From NCBI GenBank assembly GCA_016801885.1, contig CM028900.1, positions 7,905,501 through 7,969,500 on the forward strand: a stretch of 64,000 nucleotides of DNA, given 5' to 3'. This DNA is from Toxotes chatareus. Taxonomy: Eukaryota > Chordata > Actinopteri > Toxotidae. Position numbers and translations under genes: made by a program. Under the pieces are notes generated by a model. It was not told where the DNA came from and did not search any database. It saw only the letters and a list, made by a program, of their open reading frames with translations. Position 1 is the first letter of the stretch. Each line of letters opens with the position of its first letter. Shown piece after piece: positions 12,137 to 25,959 of this stretch.

Positions 12137-13476
12137 CCCAACAGGTCGTGACCCACATAACTTTGGGTCTGTAGGTACTGTCTCGATGAAAGAAGTTCTG
12201 TTTTAATCAGAACAGTGCCAGCTACATCTCTGACAGGATTTGAAAAGGCTGAAGGTCAGTTAGAGGCCCCTAACTAACCCTCTCATTATACAGTGTCCTT
12301 AAGAAAAGAAGACTCTCAAAAACCCTCCCTCCAATTAAAAGATAAGAAGGTGACCATTAACAGCCCCAAGGGATGGTGACAGAAAATAGAGAGATTGTCA
12401 TACATTTGATCTTAGCCACACAGCAGCAATGAGCGCACTCTTCAGCAAGCCCCGAAGTGTCCAAATTAATGAAGGGCTACAATAGGTGTGCGTGAGCATC
12501 CATGGGCATATTTGCATGCACTCCTAGGCATGTGCTCACATGTATGCGTGTTCCTACAGAATATGAATGAAATATACAGAAAGTGTGGAGAAATGGGAAA
12601 ATTAAAAGTTTCTGTTTTGCCAGTTTTCAGGGAGGAGATAATTCCTTTTCCTGTCAACAATGCACACACCCAAAATAAACCATTCAGCTACATATGAGGT
12701 TCAACATCATTACTTCAAATGTCTGACATCATCTCTCTTTAACTCACATTTTTTCTGTGTCTCTCTGTCTCTCGGTATACCCCCACCCCTAGCGCTTTTT
12801 CTCCCCAGAGTTATGGAGCTTCATAAGGTTGATGCAACCCTCACCCTTCCCTTGTCACTCAGGTCTCTAAATCATACATATAGTGTGCAGTCAATGCCTC
12901 TCTGCCCTGGGGTGGAGACACATAGAGATGTCTCAGTCAGCAGAGGAAGAGCCCTCACTGTGTGCATGTAGTGCTGTTCATGCATGTGCATGTGTTTGTG
13001 TGCACACACATTTGTATTTGCGTTATCCTGCCCACTCTCTTCAGCTGCACTGAAAAGTAGACAGTGTCTATGTCTTTCTGCGTCATAGTTATTTTGGACC
13101 CAGTAGCGGTGCCTCACAGAACGTCAGTTATGTCAAAATGAGGGGTTTTTTCCGTTCCTTCCAGTAAGTCCGTGACTAAACGCCTTAACTGTCATTACCA
13201 TTTTGTGTTGCCACCACTTTCCCTGGTACACAATGGAAATGATGTCTTTACAGCATCATTGCTGCTTCTCTCGCTCTCTCTTTCTCTCCTCCTCTGGCAT
13301 CCTTGCACAGTTAGAGAGGCTGTCCAGGAAGCCAGTGTCAGCATCTACAGTTTGCTTTCTGTCTGTTCCTCTGTTTGTGTGTAAATGTTTGTGAGTGTGG
13401 TGGGGAGGCATGTTTGGCTTTGTGCACGTTTGTGTACATCGCTGCAGCTGAACATCTGCTGTACGTACATACCTAA

Positions 13477-13477
<1 letters not shown>

Positions 13478-13520
<43 letters not shown>
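13478..13520. repeat. (TG)n microsatellite
   Basis: A perfect TG dinucleotide run of about 43 bp. Confidence 0.97.
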
Positions 13521-13521
<1 letters not shown>

Positions 13522-14083
13522 TGCCCAGCTGTGATAAGTGCAAGTGAATGGCAGAGTTTCTCTTCCACCTGTTCCTCCCTGAAGCCAATTGCCACTCTGC
13601 ACACACAGGTGTAAGTCCCATCTCTTCTCTCAGCCAGAGAAGAGCTGGTTTCTCTGAAGCACGCAGTGCACCAAAAGGATGGATGAGATGATAGCAAGAG
13701 GTGCCAGCAGCGTCCATAAAACAGTTTTCTTTGCTGTAGCAGTGATTAGGTGATGGGTGGCCAAAGTACAGGTGGCGAGCAGATTATGTAGGCTGTTGGT
13801 GTGGGTGAGATCATTTGTGATGAATGTCTCTGATTGCAGCATTCACCTTACTGAGATTACATGCTCAAATTTCTGTCTAGCTATTCAGATGCTCACCAAC
13901 GGGAGATGTCTTTCGTAACTCATCCATTGTCTCCATGGCCACCTCTGCTCTTTGCTGTGTGTCGCTCAAAAGATCAGATATCTACTGTGCGTTAATTGTA
14001 GGTGTGGGGAACAAAGAGAAAGGTAAAATGTGCGTAGCTGAAGGAGGTCGAGTCAGCCTTTGTTACAGACTTCCCAGTTTGCT

Positions 14084-14178
14084 GCAGAATGATGTGGGTG
14101 TCAGGAATGTCATACCATTTTTTCCGATCCTCTCCTATCCTGTCTTGTCCTATCCTGTCCTATCCTCTCTGCTGTCCT
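14084..14178. repeat. dispersed 95-bp repeat, copy A
   Basis: Starts cagaatgatgtgggtgtcag, contains a gtcatacca..ttttt block, passes through C/T-rich sequence and ends ctctctgctgtcct. The same boundaries and order occur at 18500-18593. The family is unknown. Confidence 0.7.
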
Positions 14179-17100
14179 TCAGGTTTTGTCTCCTTCATTC
14201 TCGCCTGTCTCCTGTCTCCGCTCCTCTCTCCTAACTTCTTTTGTTGTCGCTCAAAAAGATAGGAGGTAGAGACAGGTAATTACCGTGGGCGAGGGCTGTT
14301 TCCCTGTCCTCTCATTTTCTTTATATTCTCTCCCACAAACCCCATTACCTTTTTCTCTCTCACCATAGTGCTCTCCCGCCAGCTGTCTCTGTAGTTATTT
14401 TTAAATCTCCTCTAATTATCCGTTTTAGAGAGTATAGTGAAACTACCAGATATTGAAGACAAAATCTAGAAAATACTGTATGTCAATTTAAAAAAAGAAA
14501 TGATTTCACCACTGTGCCTGTATGGCTTTGAATCCCAGTGTGGTGCAGTGTGAGGGTTGGGTCCATTCCTGCAGTTGTTGTTTAGCAGTGCAGTGGAGCA
14601 GGCTTTATGCTGATTAACTGCATCACATCTGATGGATTCCCAGCGACCTCTCCACCCCTCAATATAGCTCTGGGAGCCTTTCAGGGGAAAAAGGCTTCCC
14701 TTTTTAATTAGACAAGAATAGGAAATCTATTAGTGAATGCAGAGAAGGCTCTGTGCCTGAATGAGGGATTGCTGAGTTCTCTCCGTGTTGAACTAACTAC
14801 AGTCATCTCCCCTGCCATTACTGCATTCACAAGAAAACAAGAGATGTGCTCTCTGTCTCTCTCTCCCTCACACCTACCAGAAGAAAAAAAAACTTATCAG
14901 ATGGGTTTAATGTAATAACAACATGAGGTCAAAACCTAGTTTATCTGTTGGCCTCTTTCCTGCTCTCTGTGTTCACATATACAGCAATTTAGTGCAGCCA
15001 AATATCCAGTAAAGCTGGTCCCATTTACATGTTTTTTTGCTTCTGTTGTCACACAACGGAACAAATGTGAAATAGCGACTGAAACACCACCCCCTAAGAC
15101 TACATGTTAACCAGCAGTCACTCCAAGCCATTTCCAAGCTGCTGCAGTGCCTGTATTACAGACTTAAATGCTCCTACATCAGTTAACATTTGTTATAATA
15201 TTGCATTCAGCTGTCAGTATGCCTTTTTTTGCAACTGACAGTTTTCACGTGTCAGAGCAGGAAAAGCACAGGTGTTACTAATTACATTAACAATGGCTCT
15301 GTTCTATTCAAGTGTCCCAGTAAACCATGACAGTGTGGTAGTGTGGACAATACTAGGGCCGTGAAACTGAAGCAGCTAAATGGAATTCAGCCATCATTAA
15401 TTTTATAATTTACACCTGGGCTTTCTCACTGTGACATGTCAAAATGTCTTGTATAGGTCTTGGAAAAGGCCTATGGCGACACTGCACTTCATCTGTGATT
15501 TTGTTTTTTCTCCCGATAGTCCCTGCTGCTGTGACTTTCTCTTTTAAACATGCACAAAGCACTAAAAAAACATGATTTGTAGTTTGACAGTACTGGATCA
15601 GAGCTAGCTCCAGGTATGAACTTGCTTCCTCAGAGTGTAGAGAAGAAGCCCTCTTAAATGGAAAGGATAGGAATATACTTTTTTTTTTCTTTAACCATTC
15701 TCATTCTCAACGCTGAAATCAACAGTGAATTTGTCCTTATAACAAGTATTGCCTGTTTTCTATTGACCTCCACTGTTGCTGAACTGTTAAAACCCTACAA
15801 ATTGGCTGCACTGTTGCAGTGGATGAATGAAATTAACACAGGCACTGTATTTTGTCATGAGCGTGCCCATATGACATCCTGGTGACAAAAATACAATACG
15901 TCCGCACCAAACGGGAATTTATCCATGAAAACCTGAAAACAGTAATCGACAAATGGACCATCACTGTGGTTTGAGTAACATTTGCTAATCGTTGCAGTGG
16001 CCAGCTGTTTTTTTTTTTGATGAATATATATATTTGTCTCATTTTTCAAGATTTATGTTTTCATTGGGAATAAATTGGTGTTTTCATGGATTTTGTTGAC
16101 AGTAATACAAATATAGAAAATTGCAGCCCTATCCTTTTGATTGAAATGGCACACACAGTCAGGTGTATGCAGACAAATACCCGCACACACAATTGCATGT
16201 AATAAGCTGGCGCTCTGATACCCTGCCCCGGGGCCCATGAAGGGTGTTCTACAGTGTATGTTGTATAAGCCTCTGTGACTTAAATAAATAAAAGAGCAGA
16301 GAGGTATTCTTAATAATCATGCTATATTTATGTTTAGGAACAGAGCATGGAGAGAAGAGAGCATCAGTGCCACAGCACTCTCCCTGGCCTAACCACTCAT
16401 TGCCTGCAATGACACAGCCCAGCTTCAGTCTTTAATACTTTCACAGTAAAAGAAATCTGTTAAATTTTTAATGTAGGGGCTGAACTTTCACTAGGAAATG
16501 GTTGTTGAATGATTAATTCAGCGAGTCTTGCTTGTAGAGATGAATATTTGTTTAACAATCAGCTGTGGTTCATGTAAGGATGGCCTTATTTTCTGAAAAG
16601 TGCACACTTTTGAGTGTTTATCTTGACTTGATTGAATGCTTCTTAATTTGGGATGTGTGTGTTTTTTGTTTTTTTTTTCCTGCTCTGTGACTCAGTGAAG
16701 TCAGGAAGCAGATGCAGACTGTGAGACACAGACACATAGTGTCTCCCTAAATGCTTTGCTTTGCGATTCTGCACACTCTTCCACACGCCTTCGTCTCGTG
16801 GCATCTGGGGCGTCTCACTGGGATAACATGTTACATAATTAGCACCAAATTAACACTCAATTAGGCAACCCGTGTTGAGAGGGTGGGGACAGACAGTCTT
16901 CAGAGGCTTTAGAAATCACATCAGAGCCTCATCCACCACCTGGCCTACTGAGAACATATTGTATACCACTTCCATATAAACTTATACCTCGCAAACTTGT
17001 CCACAATATCTGATATCTACAATATCTTAAAACCGTTCAAACAGAATGTCTGCTTGGCTTCAATGTTTAGCAATTCCCAAAAGAAAGAAGGATCAGAGTT

Positions 17101-17474
17101 GATGTGTTCCAGTAAGATCTGCTTTCTGTTGTTTCAGCAAAAAGCAGTGATTTATAAATTGAGCCACTACAAAGCTGGGTAGCTTATGATACTTCTCTTG
17201 AGAGTGAACTGATAAAGAAAAAATTTTTTGTTGATGTTCAACTTCAAAGTGTTCTTTTGCAGAACAATCAGCAATGTGGCCATATGCAAGATTCCAGTTG
17301 TGTTATGGGTTAGTGCTAAAACACAACAAAATACTATTTCATTACTACTACTATTACACTATTAGGACAATATTGTACTGCAGGAAGTAGTAGTACTGTC
17401 ATCAGAATGGTGAGAAAAAGGCAAGAAACAAAGGAAGCTAGACTGGTCATGCAGAAGAAAAGAACCAGACTTCT

Positions 17475-17690
17475 GGTTTCAAATCATGGAATGACCAGCT
17501 AGTTTGGGATAAGTTTGACAGAAGGTCACAGCAAAGCAATGTACAAGTCCAACGCATTTGTGGGAATTTCTATAACAATGTTCGCACGAACTTCCCGAAC
17601 AAAGTTTGCTTGCAATCAATTCAGTTGATTTTAGAAAGAATGCCACAAGTGTCTTAACAAATATGTTCCACGATTTCTTTTGTTAAAAAC
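17475..17690 (+). mobile_element. decayed Tc1/mariner transposase 3' fragment
   Basis: Plus-strand frames give LVWDKFDRRSQQSN, then an ICGN.YNN block, then LILERMPQV, matching in order the ELVWDELDR ... LWELL ... ERMP blocks of the Tc1 transposase C terminus. Stops and changes are frequent, so the copy is inactive. The spacing is that of one collinear transposase end. Confidence 0.75.
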
Positions 17691-18499
17691 ACATCAATTC
17701 ACAACACCTGCTTAAACTGTGTATAGTAATAAACTTTATTTCAACTTCACTCTCACAGCCTCTCTCAGCACCTTTTCCTCTCTGTTGTAAACTCACAAAG
17801 CCCTCACCCATCTCTTACCCTCTTCTCACTTCTCTAACTTCCTCTGTCTTGTCCCGTCCGTCTCTCTTTTGCACACATGCTTGCACAGTCCAGGACGCAC
17901 ACACACACATTCACACCTCTGTTGGGGTGGGGTTCTTTATTTCATTAACAGCCGCTTGCACGCCAGAATTCATTATGCCAGCCTTCTGTTCTCACGCACC
18001 CAAGCATGCCAGCTAACGTGCGGAACAAATTTCTCTCCCCCTTCTCTTCACCCTTCCTCCCTTGCTCTCCTCCCCCACTCCTGCTAATAAGTATGTTTAG
18101 GATGTGATTCACCTGCATCAAAGGCTCCCCATGAAGAGGCCCGCTTTGTATCGCTGGTCCATGATTAGTCATTACTGTCAAACCCTCTGTGTTTCCCTCG
18201 GCTGCTATGCTTTGAAGCTAACAGGTGGTTGAATCCGAAATGCAAATAAAGCATATATATTGTTACATCCTTTCATGTCTCTTAGCTCTTAGAGAATGTG
18301 ATAGCACAGTGCTGATGGGGCTTCCTCTCTGAGACATAGCTGTATGGAATGGCTGGCTTCCTAGTGTTTATTCTCTTTTAAGCTGAAGAATTTGTTTGTC
18401 TGTGACACTAATTTCATATAAGGTTTTGTGTGAATTATAAATGCAGTGAAGGATGCTAAGATGACTATTACCACTGTTGTCGCATTTAGATTGAAATGG

Positions 18500-18593
18500 C
18501 AGAATGATGTGGGTGTCAGGCATGTCATACCAGTTTTTCTCCTCCTGTGTATGCTCACTAATTTCTCCTCTCCTCTCCGCTCTCTGCTGTCCT
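18500..18593. repeat. dispersed 95-bp repeat, copy B
   Basis: Partner of 14084-14178, with near-identical first 32 bases (one or two changes), a diverged pyrimidine-rich middle and the identical ending ctctctgctgtcct. Confidence 0.7.
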
Positions 18594-21500
18594 GTTAAAC
18601 TCTGATTGGTGGTACGTGATGTGAAAATTAGTGATAAAGGGACAGACAAATAGACAAATAAGCTCCAAACTGTTCAAACACAGTGTGTTCAGGGCCTCTT
18701 CACTTATAGTAAAAATCTGATTGAAAAGGTAGGTTGAAAGGGTAGGTAGGTTTTGGAGACTTGGAAGTATTGGTTTTACATTGAAAGAGTTATTGGTCGC
18801 TGCACTCACTCTTTTTGTCCACACTGGTTGTGAAGTGATGTTTTAGAAAAAAAATATTAACAATGTCATATATTTATGCTTCTGTAATAGGAAAAAACTG
18901 CTCATTTTGCTCCATCTGAATCTCAAGTGAATAGCCACCCCCACAGAGACTGTCCTAAAGAACTGCCCACTCTACTCTTTTTTACATTTGCCAATGCCAC
19001 CATCCCTGTTGCCATGGAAATTGATAGGATGGCACCTTGGGTTCAGCTGTGTTGTGACAAGTTATTCCAAGTGAAATAAAAAGGGGCTTTGTCTTGAAAC
19101 AAAGCAGTGACTTAGGAGGGCTTTCCAGCCCTCTGGGGCTTACCTTATTTATGAGACACCAGTGAAAACACTGCCACAGAACAGAACAGCCCAACACGAC
19201 TGCCACTCAGACTTTAAGTCTCCAGTGCTTTTTCTTGCCAATGAATGTATCAGGGTGGAGGACTATAAATCACTTTTAGTCCATTCATTTTTTTTTTTTT
19301 CACTTACAATATCCCACACTTAGGTGGACTGAATGAAACATTAGAGGAATGACACATGCAATCACTACATTTTGTGGGTTTCAGAATTACACTGATGGAC
19401 CCAAAAGAGATGTTACCATCACAGTTGAGGTCAAAACAAGGTGGCACATACTACTTGGCAAGATAAATAGCTCTTTGTACTTGCTTGGCCTCTCTGTTGC
19501 TCACATCTATTTCTCGTGGCTCTCATCTCCCTAGTGTTTTTTTTTTTCCTCTATTTCTTCTTTTTACTTGCCCTTCTGTCTTGTGCTGCTTTTCCTGATA
19601 TTACACTTTGCCTCCTTCACAAACATGTTGCCTTGCCTTTTTTTGTTTGTAGTCAACGCAGTAGCACTGTCGAGGAGTTCCATGGTAGTGCATTTGCTTG
19701 TGTATACTCTCTGTATGTGAGTGTGTTTCTGTAGGCTTGTAATTGCTGGTTGATTTGTGGTCAGAGAGGGTCACACATCCAGCAGGGATCATGTCAGGCT
19801 TTTAAAAGCAGAGAAAGAGAGCCCAGCCTTGCACCTGTTTAACCTCGACCACCCCCAGGGAGGTCAAAGCACTCAATCAGTTCCACTACTTTTATTAGCT
19901 TAGGATCCAATGTAAAATACAGACAAGAGGGTAGCTGTTGGTCTAGCGCATGTATATCTTTGTGCTTCCTGTATGCACCTGCGCATACATATGGAGGCTG
20001 ACATTAGCATAAACTTGTTACATACTGTATACACTGTATACACTGTAAATACACTTCAGTGTGGAATAGGGCAGGAAAGGAACTGGGGAGGTTGTAGGGC
20101 TGAATACCACAAACTGTGATCCCAGTACTTAATGGGTATCATCACCAAAATCTGCTACATTTCCACAGGACCAGTACCTCCAGGAAGCCAGGCTTTTTAT
20201 TCCACATTCACTTACTGAAGATCACCATATGAAGTGAAACAAAGATACCCTCTCCAAATCTCATTAACTGTCACTGTTGTAGCCAAATGCTAAAGTCTGA
20301 CCTTGAAATGCTGCTGTTACAGTTTATAACTGGATCAACTTTGCAGCGGTTGCTTCCAATAACCTTTCATTCTAAAATGGCAGATTGAGCTGTGTCTCAA
20401 AATATACAAAGAGACTGCAAAATCTGAACATGAAAACACATACTGACTAACACTGCTGCAGCCTAACAGGTGGCCTAATAAGTCCCCAAATCCAAGTGCT
20501 AAAACTATTCAGTAGGTAAAGAGAGTGTAGAAGATTGTCCTAATATTACAACTAATTAAAGTCCAAGAACAATGAACCTGTGCCTTAATCCACCGAAACA
20601 TCGAGTTGCTGCATGTGACAGATGTTCCCTCCCTGCCAAAGCACACAGCAATAACCTCAGGTCAGCACTATAAAAATTATCATCAGTTCCCATATAACCA
20701 CTTGGGCATATAAAAATCAGTTTGACCAGTGTTTGATCAAGGGATTTTGTAGGGTTGACAAAGTGTTTTTTCCACCTCAAAGATCGTGTACCTTTAAGAG
20801 GGATTGTTGTTCTGCTAAAAGATGTTACCACAGACAGGACATAGTCAGCCCTAGTGATTCATTTATCACTTTTTGTCAGTCACTTTAGTTTTACCAGAAA
20901 AATAACATTTTTAAAACATTTTAGTTATCACAAACACATCGCTAACAGAACATGACATTGACAGTCAGCTCATCGTCTTGCGGCCCTTGCTATAGCTGGT
21001 CCCACAGCCACGGTGTCATTATGAGAAATTAGGAGTCGGGGCCCCGAAGGAAGCGTAGAACAAAGTGATGGATTCAGTCCAGATGGTCACCAGTGCAGTC
21101 AGCACAGCAGAAGGTCTGTTAACACTTTTCAACACTACAGCAAACAATCACACAGCAAAAACCATTCCAGTGCCAACAATAAACCCCATCACACCACAGT
21201 GTGGGGTATTTATTTAGCCATGTGCCCCCTAATAATGCCATCAGTGACTGATATTCATTAACAAATTATAGAGGGGGGGTGGAAGATGCTTTGGAAATCC
21301 CAGTGCTGAAGTTTATCAGAATAACATTTTTGTCTGTAAAGAAATGGTGCATCTGACACATGTCTTAGGACCTGTGTCTGTCCATGCTTCTATGTCAAGG
21401 AGAAGAGGAGTGCAGTGATGGAGGCCTTGCCGTTCACTCTAGGATCAGCAGAGTCTAATGGCTTCTCATCAATTCCTCCTGTCGAGGGAAGTGCGTGTCA

Positions 21501-21708
21501 TGACTCCTGTAACTACTTCTGACAAGAGTGATGAAGCACTTGTTAAAGTTGTAAGATTCTGCTGGAGTTTAAAACCTTTAGATATAAATCTGTGTAGAGG
21601 AAGATGGACAGAGACAGTGAGTTAGGGCCAAACAGAGCAGGAGATGAGTGAAAAAGCGAGACAAAGAGCGGCTATGTTTTAGACATGACAGATCGAAGAG
21701 AGTGGAGA

Positions 21709-21730
21709 GGGAGGGCGGGAGGGAGGGAGG
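21709..21730 (+). other. G-quadruplex motif
   Basis: Five GGG runs at 21709-21711, 21713-21715, 21717-21719, 21721-21723 and 21725-21727, each separated by one base (A, C, A, A), with a further GG. Single-nucleotide loops are known to give very stable parallel quadruplexes. The motif lies on the sense strand of the IL1RAPL-like intron, inside a purine-rich stretch of roughly 21640-21800. Confidence 0.9.
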
Positions 21731-22439
21731 CAGAGAGGAGAAGAGAGGGGGGAGTGAGAGAAGCTAATGATCTCCATCTGTCTTATGAGGCTGGGAGAGA
21801 AGAGCATCGTTAGGCTTTTGGAAGAAGGGGAAGCAAACAAACACATGATTTGCAGATCTCACCCTGGCACTGTGTTATGTGACTGGCTTCATTTGAGTCA
21901 GCTGGTAGAACGCAGCTTAGAGACAGTTTAGACCATCGGTTGTGTCATGCTGATGATCTCTGCTCTCCAGTAACTCCAGTAACAGTATGTTTGTTTGCTG
22001 TATGTGTGCCAGTGTCTGTTTTAGGGTTTTGTATGCGCATGAATTTGTGTCTATGTTAGTGTATGTTTGTGTATTGAATGTGCATGTATGCGCACATCTT
22101 GTGCTTATGATCACAGGCGAGGCCACTGAATCTCTAATAGGAATTTGGCGCGGACTAGACACTCTCTACAGTGGCTCCAACATCAAGGAGGAGGAGTGTG
22201 TGTGTAGCATTAGTGGGTCCACTCATGCTAGAACGCAATATGTGTTCTGGCCAAGAAAATACTTTCTCTTCTGCTTGATCTAGTTAGTTTTTGTTTTACT
22301 GAATAGGCTGTTTAAGTCCAATAAGTCGTCCATATTAAACAACAGCAAAATGCTGTTTGCTCATGTCCTCTACAACAACATCATTTGTCTGTGCGGCCCG
22401 AAAGTGCTGAATAATAAAGTAGTTTTATTATATGACAAT

Positions 22440-22720
22440 GCTATGGTTAAGCTTTGGTTAGGTTTAGGCTCAAAAATTGTGGTTTGGATTAGAATAAGTA
22501 CTTTGCTGAGGTTATGTGAGCCTTGTTGTCATGGTGACAGTAATGAAAACGTGGTTATGGTTAAGGAATGATTGTGGTCATGCTTTAAAAACCCAGCATT
22601 AACTGTCAATTGGAAACAGGAAACTGTATTGAACTTTGATGTTTTGCTGACCCGTCTGTCCACCCTGACTTCTTCCCTACACAGACTTTGTTGCTCTGTG
22701 GTAACATCACCTGACTTCCT
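22440..22720. repeat. possible interspersed repeat, family unknown
   Basis: The block 'ggttaagctttggttaggtt', followed by 'tggtttggattagaataagt' and 'gtcatggtgacagtaatgaa', resembles a repeat I recall as common in fish intergenic DNA. I could not find terminal repeats or target duplications, so the family and limits are uncertain. Confidence 0.4.
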
Positions 22721-23647
22721 CCTTTGTCCTCGTCTTAACTATTATGGCCACTTGAAGGCTTTGTCACTTGAACATAAACGTCCTTTTTTAGTGTACTTAG
22801 TGTAACAACCGATGCTGTCATTCTACTTGAGAAGACAGTCTCTTAAAGTTATTTTACTTCAACCAGAATCTTTCATCACGTAGGAGTTACTGTTTGAAAC
22901 CTTTCTCTGCAGTGGAATGCACAACAGAAAGAAGACAAATGTGTTATTTGTGTTATTATGTCGGAAACAGAGGCCCAGAAATTCCATCAGAAAAGTGTTC
23001 TGTATGACTATTTTGGCTTGTTTTGTGATATTGCACCATTACTGTACTGTTTCTCTAGTGTTTCCGTGTCCTTTTTCAGATGAAGGTGTACTCTTCTAAG
23101 CTTTGTGCTGATTGACAGAATAAAAAGAAACTGAGAGCCAGCAAGTTATCTCACTTCATCTGTTTGCTGCTCCCCAGCTACCCTCCCATTAGTGAAGCTA
23201 GTCTAACATCACCACCTGTTTTACCTGAGCAAAATCCATTTTCTGTCCTATCGGAAAAGAACCAACATGGCACCAATTAACAGTTAAGCCACTCTGAGGG
23301 AGATGTAAAATCATTTGGTCTGCCGGGAGAACTGGCTCTGCTGACAAACTGTTCTCACTTGTTGAACAGTGACACATTCTCTTTATTCACTTGTTGAAGT
23401 TTACTTAGTTATACTTGAAATGATTAGTCCACAATGTGCAATTCCTCCAAAAGAATTGTATTGTTTAAATCCTGCCCAAACCTTCCCCAGACAACAGATC
23501 AATACAGACAGCATAGAAAATACTGTAGGACACTGTATTAAATGTTGTTGGAAGGCATTAAAGAAAATCTGCAGTGCAGCTTATATTTTCTTTATTCTGA
23601 CCAATTCAATTGTGAAACATATCAGAATGCTTTCATTCATTTTAATT

Positions 23648-23705
23648 TGAAATTTACATTTATTTAACCAGAACAAAGTGCCATTGAGATTAAAATCTCA
23701 GACAA
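23648..23705 (-). mobile_element. non-LTR retrotransposon 3' end
   Basis: On the minus strand the sequence reads 'gagattttaatctcaatggc', then 'ctggttaaataaatg'. This is the usual 3' terminus of a common fish LINE family (..AATCTCAATGGG..CTGGTTAAATAAAG). A diverged version ends the LINE at 53283-53820. Sequence upstream on the minus strand (to about 23916) may belong to it but shows no recognisable ORF2 motif. Confidence 0.6.
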
Positions 23706-25107
23706 CACAACAGCATAAACAGACTAGTATACACAATATCCAGTTAATATGCAATAAGAGTAAACAAATTATCCAGTCAAGTGAACATGAATAAAGCTTA
23801 ATAAAACTAAAACTTAGCAGAGTCATTTGTCTAATAAAGAAAAATCTTTGAAGTTCTTTACATTCTTTTTGTCTGTCAGAAGCTGTGCAGAACTTCAGCA
23901 TATTATTTGTATCCAATACAAATGATATATGGCTAAATGAAGAGAGCGCTGTATTGCAGTGACTATCAGTTAGAGCTCTTTACATTTCTTCAGTTACTGC
24001 ACTTTAATTCAAGGTTGGCATTGACGTCGTTGGCATTCCATCTTGCTGAGTGAATTCAGCTTTTTATGATAACGCATGAAGCACAGTGTTCGGGTGTTCA
24101 GAAGCAAGACGTGTAATCGTGACATGCCCACTTGTGTAGGAAACTTTGTGCCTCCCCCCTCTCTCTCCTTGTTGTCAGTCATCTAGATGTGTTGTCTGTT
24201 TGCAAAATGCAGTAAATATCACAGAGTACAGTGAAATTACTGTATTGACAAGTTTGGGTTTTTTTGTCTTGTATAACTGTGTACATTTATCACAGAGTCA
24301 TTATACACAGATGAGGAGGAACAGTGGATTCTGGGAGCTGCTGAGGTTGCTGCAGAGATGGGTCAAAAGGAGCTGATGGAGCAGATGGCAGTGAGGTGAC
24401 CCTGCAGGCTGCCTATCTGTTCCTCAGTTACTCCATGCGAATCTCAGCCTTATTTGTGTCACCTCAGACATCCTACTGGAATTACCCGTGTGTTTATACA
24501 CCTGGACAGACCTGAGGCTGGTATACAGCATAGCAAAAAAGAGACGCACGCATACACACAGACCCTTCCAGTGGGATTATACGCTGTGCATGCTGATTGT
24601 AATGCGCCAGGACTGCGTTAATCCTATCCCTCAGGTGTGTATCCACCTGCTTTGGCTCTCCCCTGCAGTTGATTCGGTTAGCCTTGTCCTCCCGCTCTGA
24701 CAGAGCAACAGAATGGACACCAGGCCACTAGGGCTTCCCTCTGAATATCCCACAGAGATCGGCTCTGATTAAAGAGCTAATCCTCTGTCATTGCCAACTG
24801 CAGGACTTGCTGCTGGATGTTTTGATGGTCAATGTCTGCCTTGTCATAAAATGTTTCCTGTGTTTCTCTGTCATGTGACACATATCTCCCTCATAGAGTC
24901 CCTCCTCTGCCTATCTGCATAAGGTCCACACAGGTGTATTGTACGTTTTACTCTTATATTTAGCAGGAATTACTTCTTTATCACCACTCTACCGCTGGGT
25001 AATGTTATCTGAGGCTGACAGCAAAGTGTGTGTACTGTGTGCACGCCAGTTAGGATCAGCAGCCGACAAATGCAGAAGACGCACATGTAAATGTTTTCGT
25101 GTATGTG

Positions 25108-25225
<118 letters not shown>

Positions 25226-25751
25226 ACACGAGGTAGACCTGGTGTATGCTGATTTTGCACACTGGCAGACGGCAAGCACTGGCCTACATTATTGAATGTG
25301 TACACGGTGTTTGCACGCCGAGCCCTAATGGAAGAACAGTGTAGTGTACACTCTACCCATTGGGGAACATTAAAGTTCACAGTGATATTATCCAGGATAC
25401 ACTGCACAAACACACACATACAAGCTTCCAGGGAGAGGCAGGTGCATAAGTTAGGTTGAGTGAAGAGGAAAAGCAGCTAAGAAAAGAACTGGCAAGATTT
25501 TCTGAAAGGTAAAAAACAGGGTGGTGGGGCCAAATCTGGGACTGTGACGAAAGGATGAAAAGATGACAGGGCGGAGAAAGAGCCACACTTCTTAGTGAGA
25601 TAGAGTGAAAGAAAATATCACCGTGCTACAGTGAGAGAGGTTAAGAGTCAGAGACAGATGAAAAGGGTGAGCTGTTGTGCTTAGAGGGGCCACAAAGTAG
25701 ACGCTACTAAGCTACACCCACACAGATTGTTGATGTGTCGATACTGTAGAT

Positions 25752-25959
25752 CAGTCCCTCTCAAATAGTGGGGCGGGTGTCACCCGAAAGCTAAGACGAG
25801 GAAATATGACGATGCGTATGTAGCACTTGGCTTCACTGTGATTAGGAGACGAGGAAAGACTGGTGTGTTTAATATCTATTTATAGTCACGTTCGAGAGTG
25901 GGGAGACGCAAAATGTTTTCTTCTTCCTAGGGGGGGCAGAAAAGAATTGAGAAGCGCTG
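25752..25959. mobile_element. hAT-type miniature transposon (MITE), 208 bp
   Basis: The left end is cagtccctctcaaatag and the inverted right end is cagcgcttctcaattct; they share the CAG....TCTCAA pattern of fish hAT termini. Each end is followed internally by a G/C-rich stretch (gtggggcggg; tctgcccccc inverted). The flanks are identical 8-mers, ctgtagat at 25744-25751 and ctgtagat at 25960-25967, exactly the target duplication length of the hAT superfamily. No transposase frame fits in 208 bp, so it is non-autonomous. Confidence 0.9.

Noticed and set aside
13256..13717. 153-residue minus-strand open frame
   Set aside because: Its middle is a His-Thr run from the (TG)n microsatellite, and the remainder has no recognisable motif or coding-like codon use.
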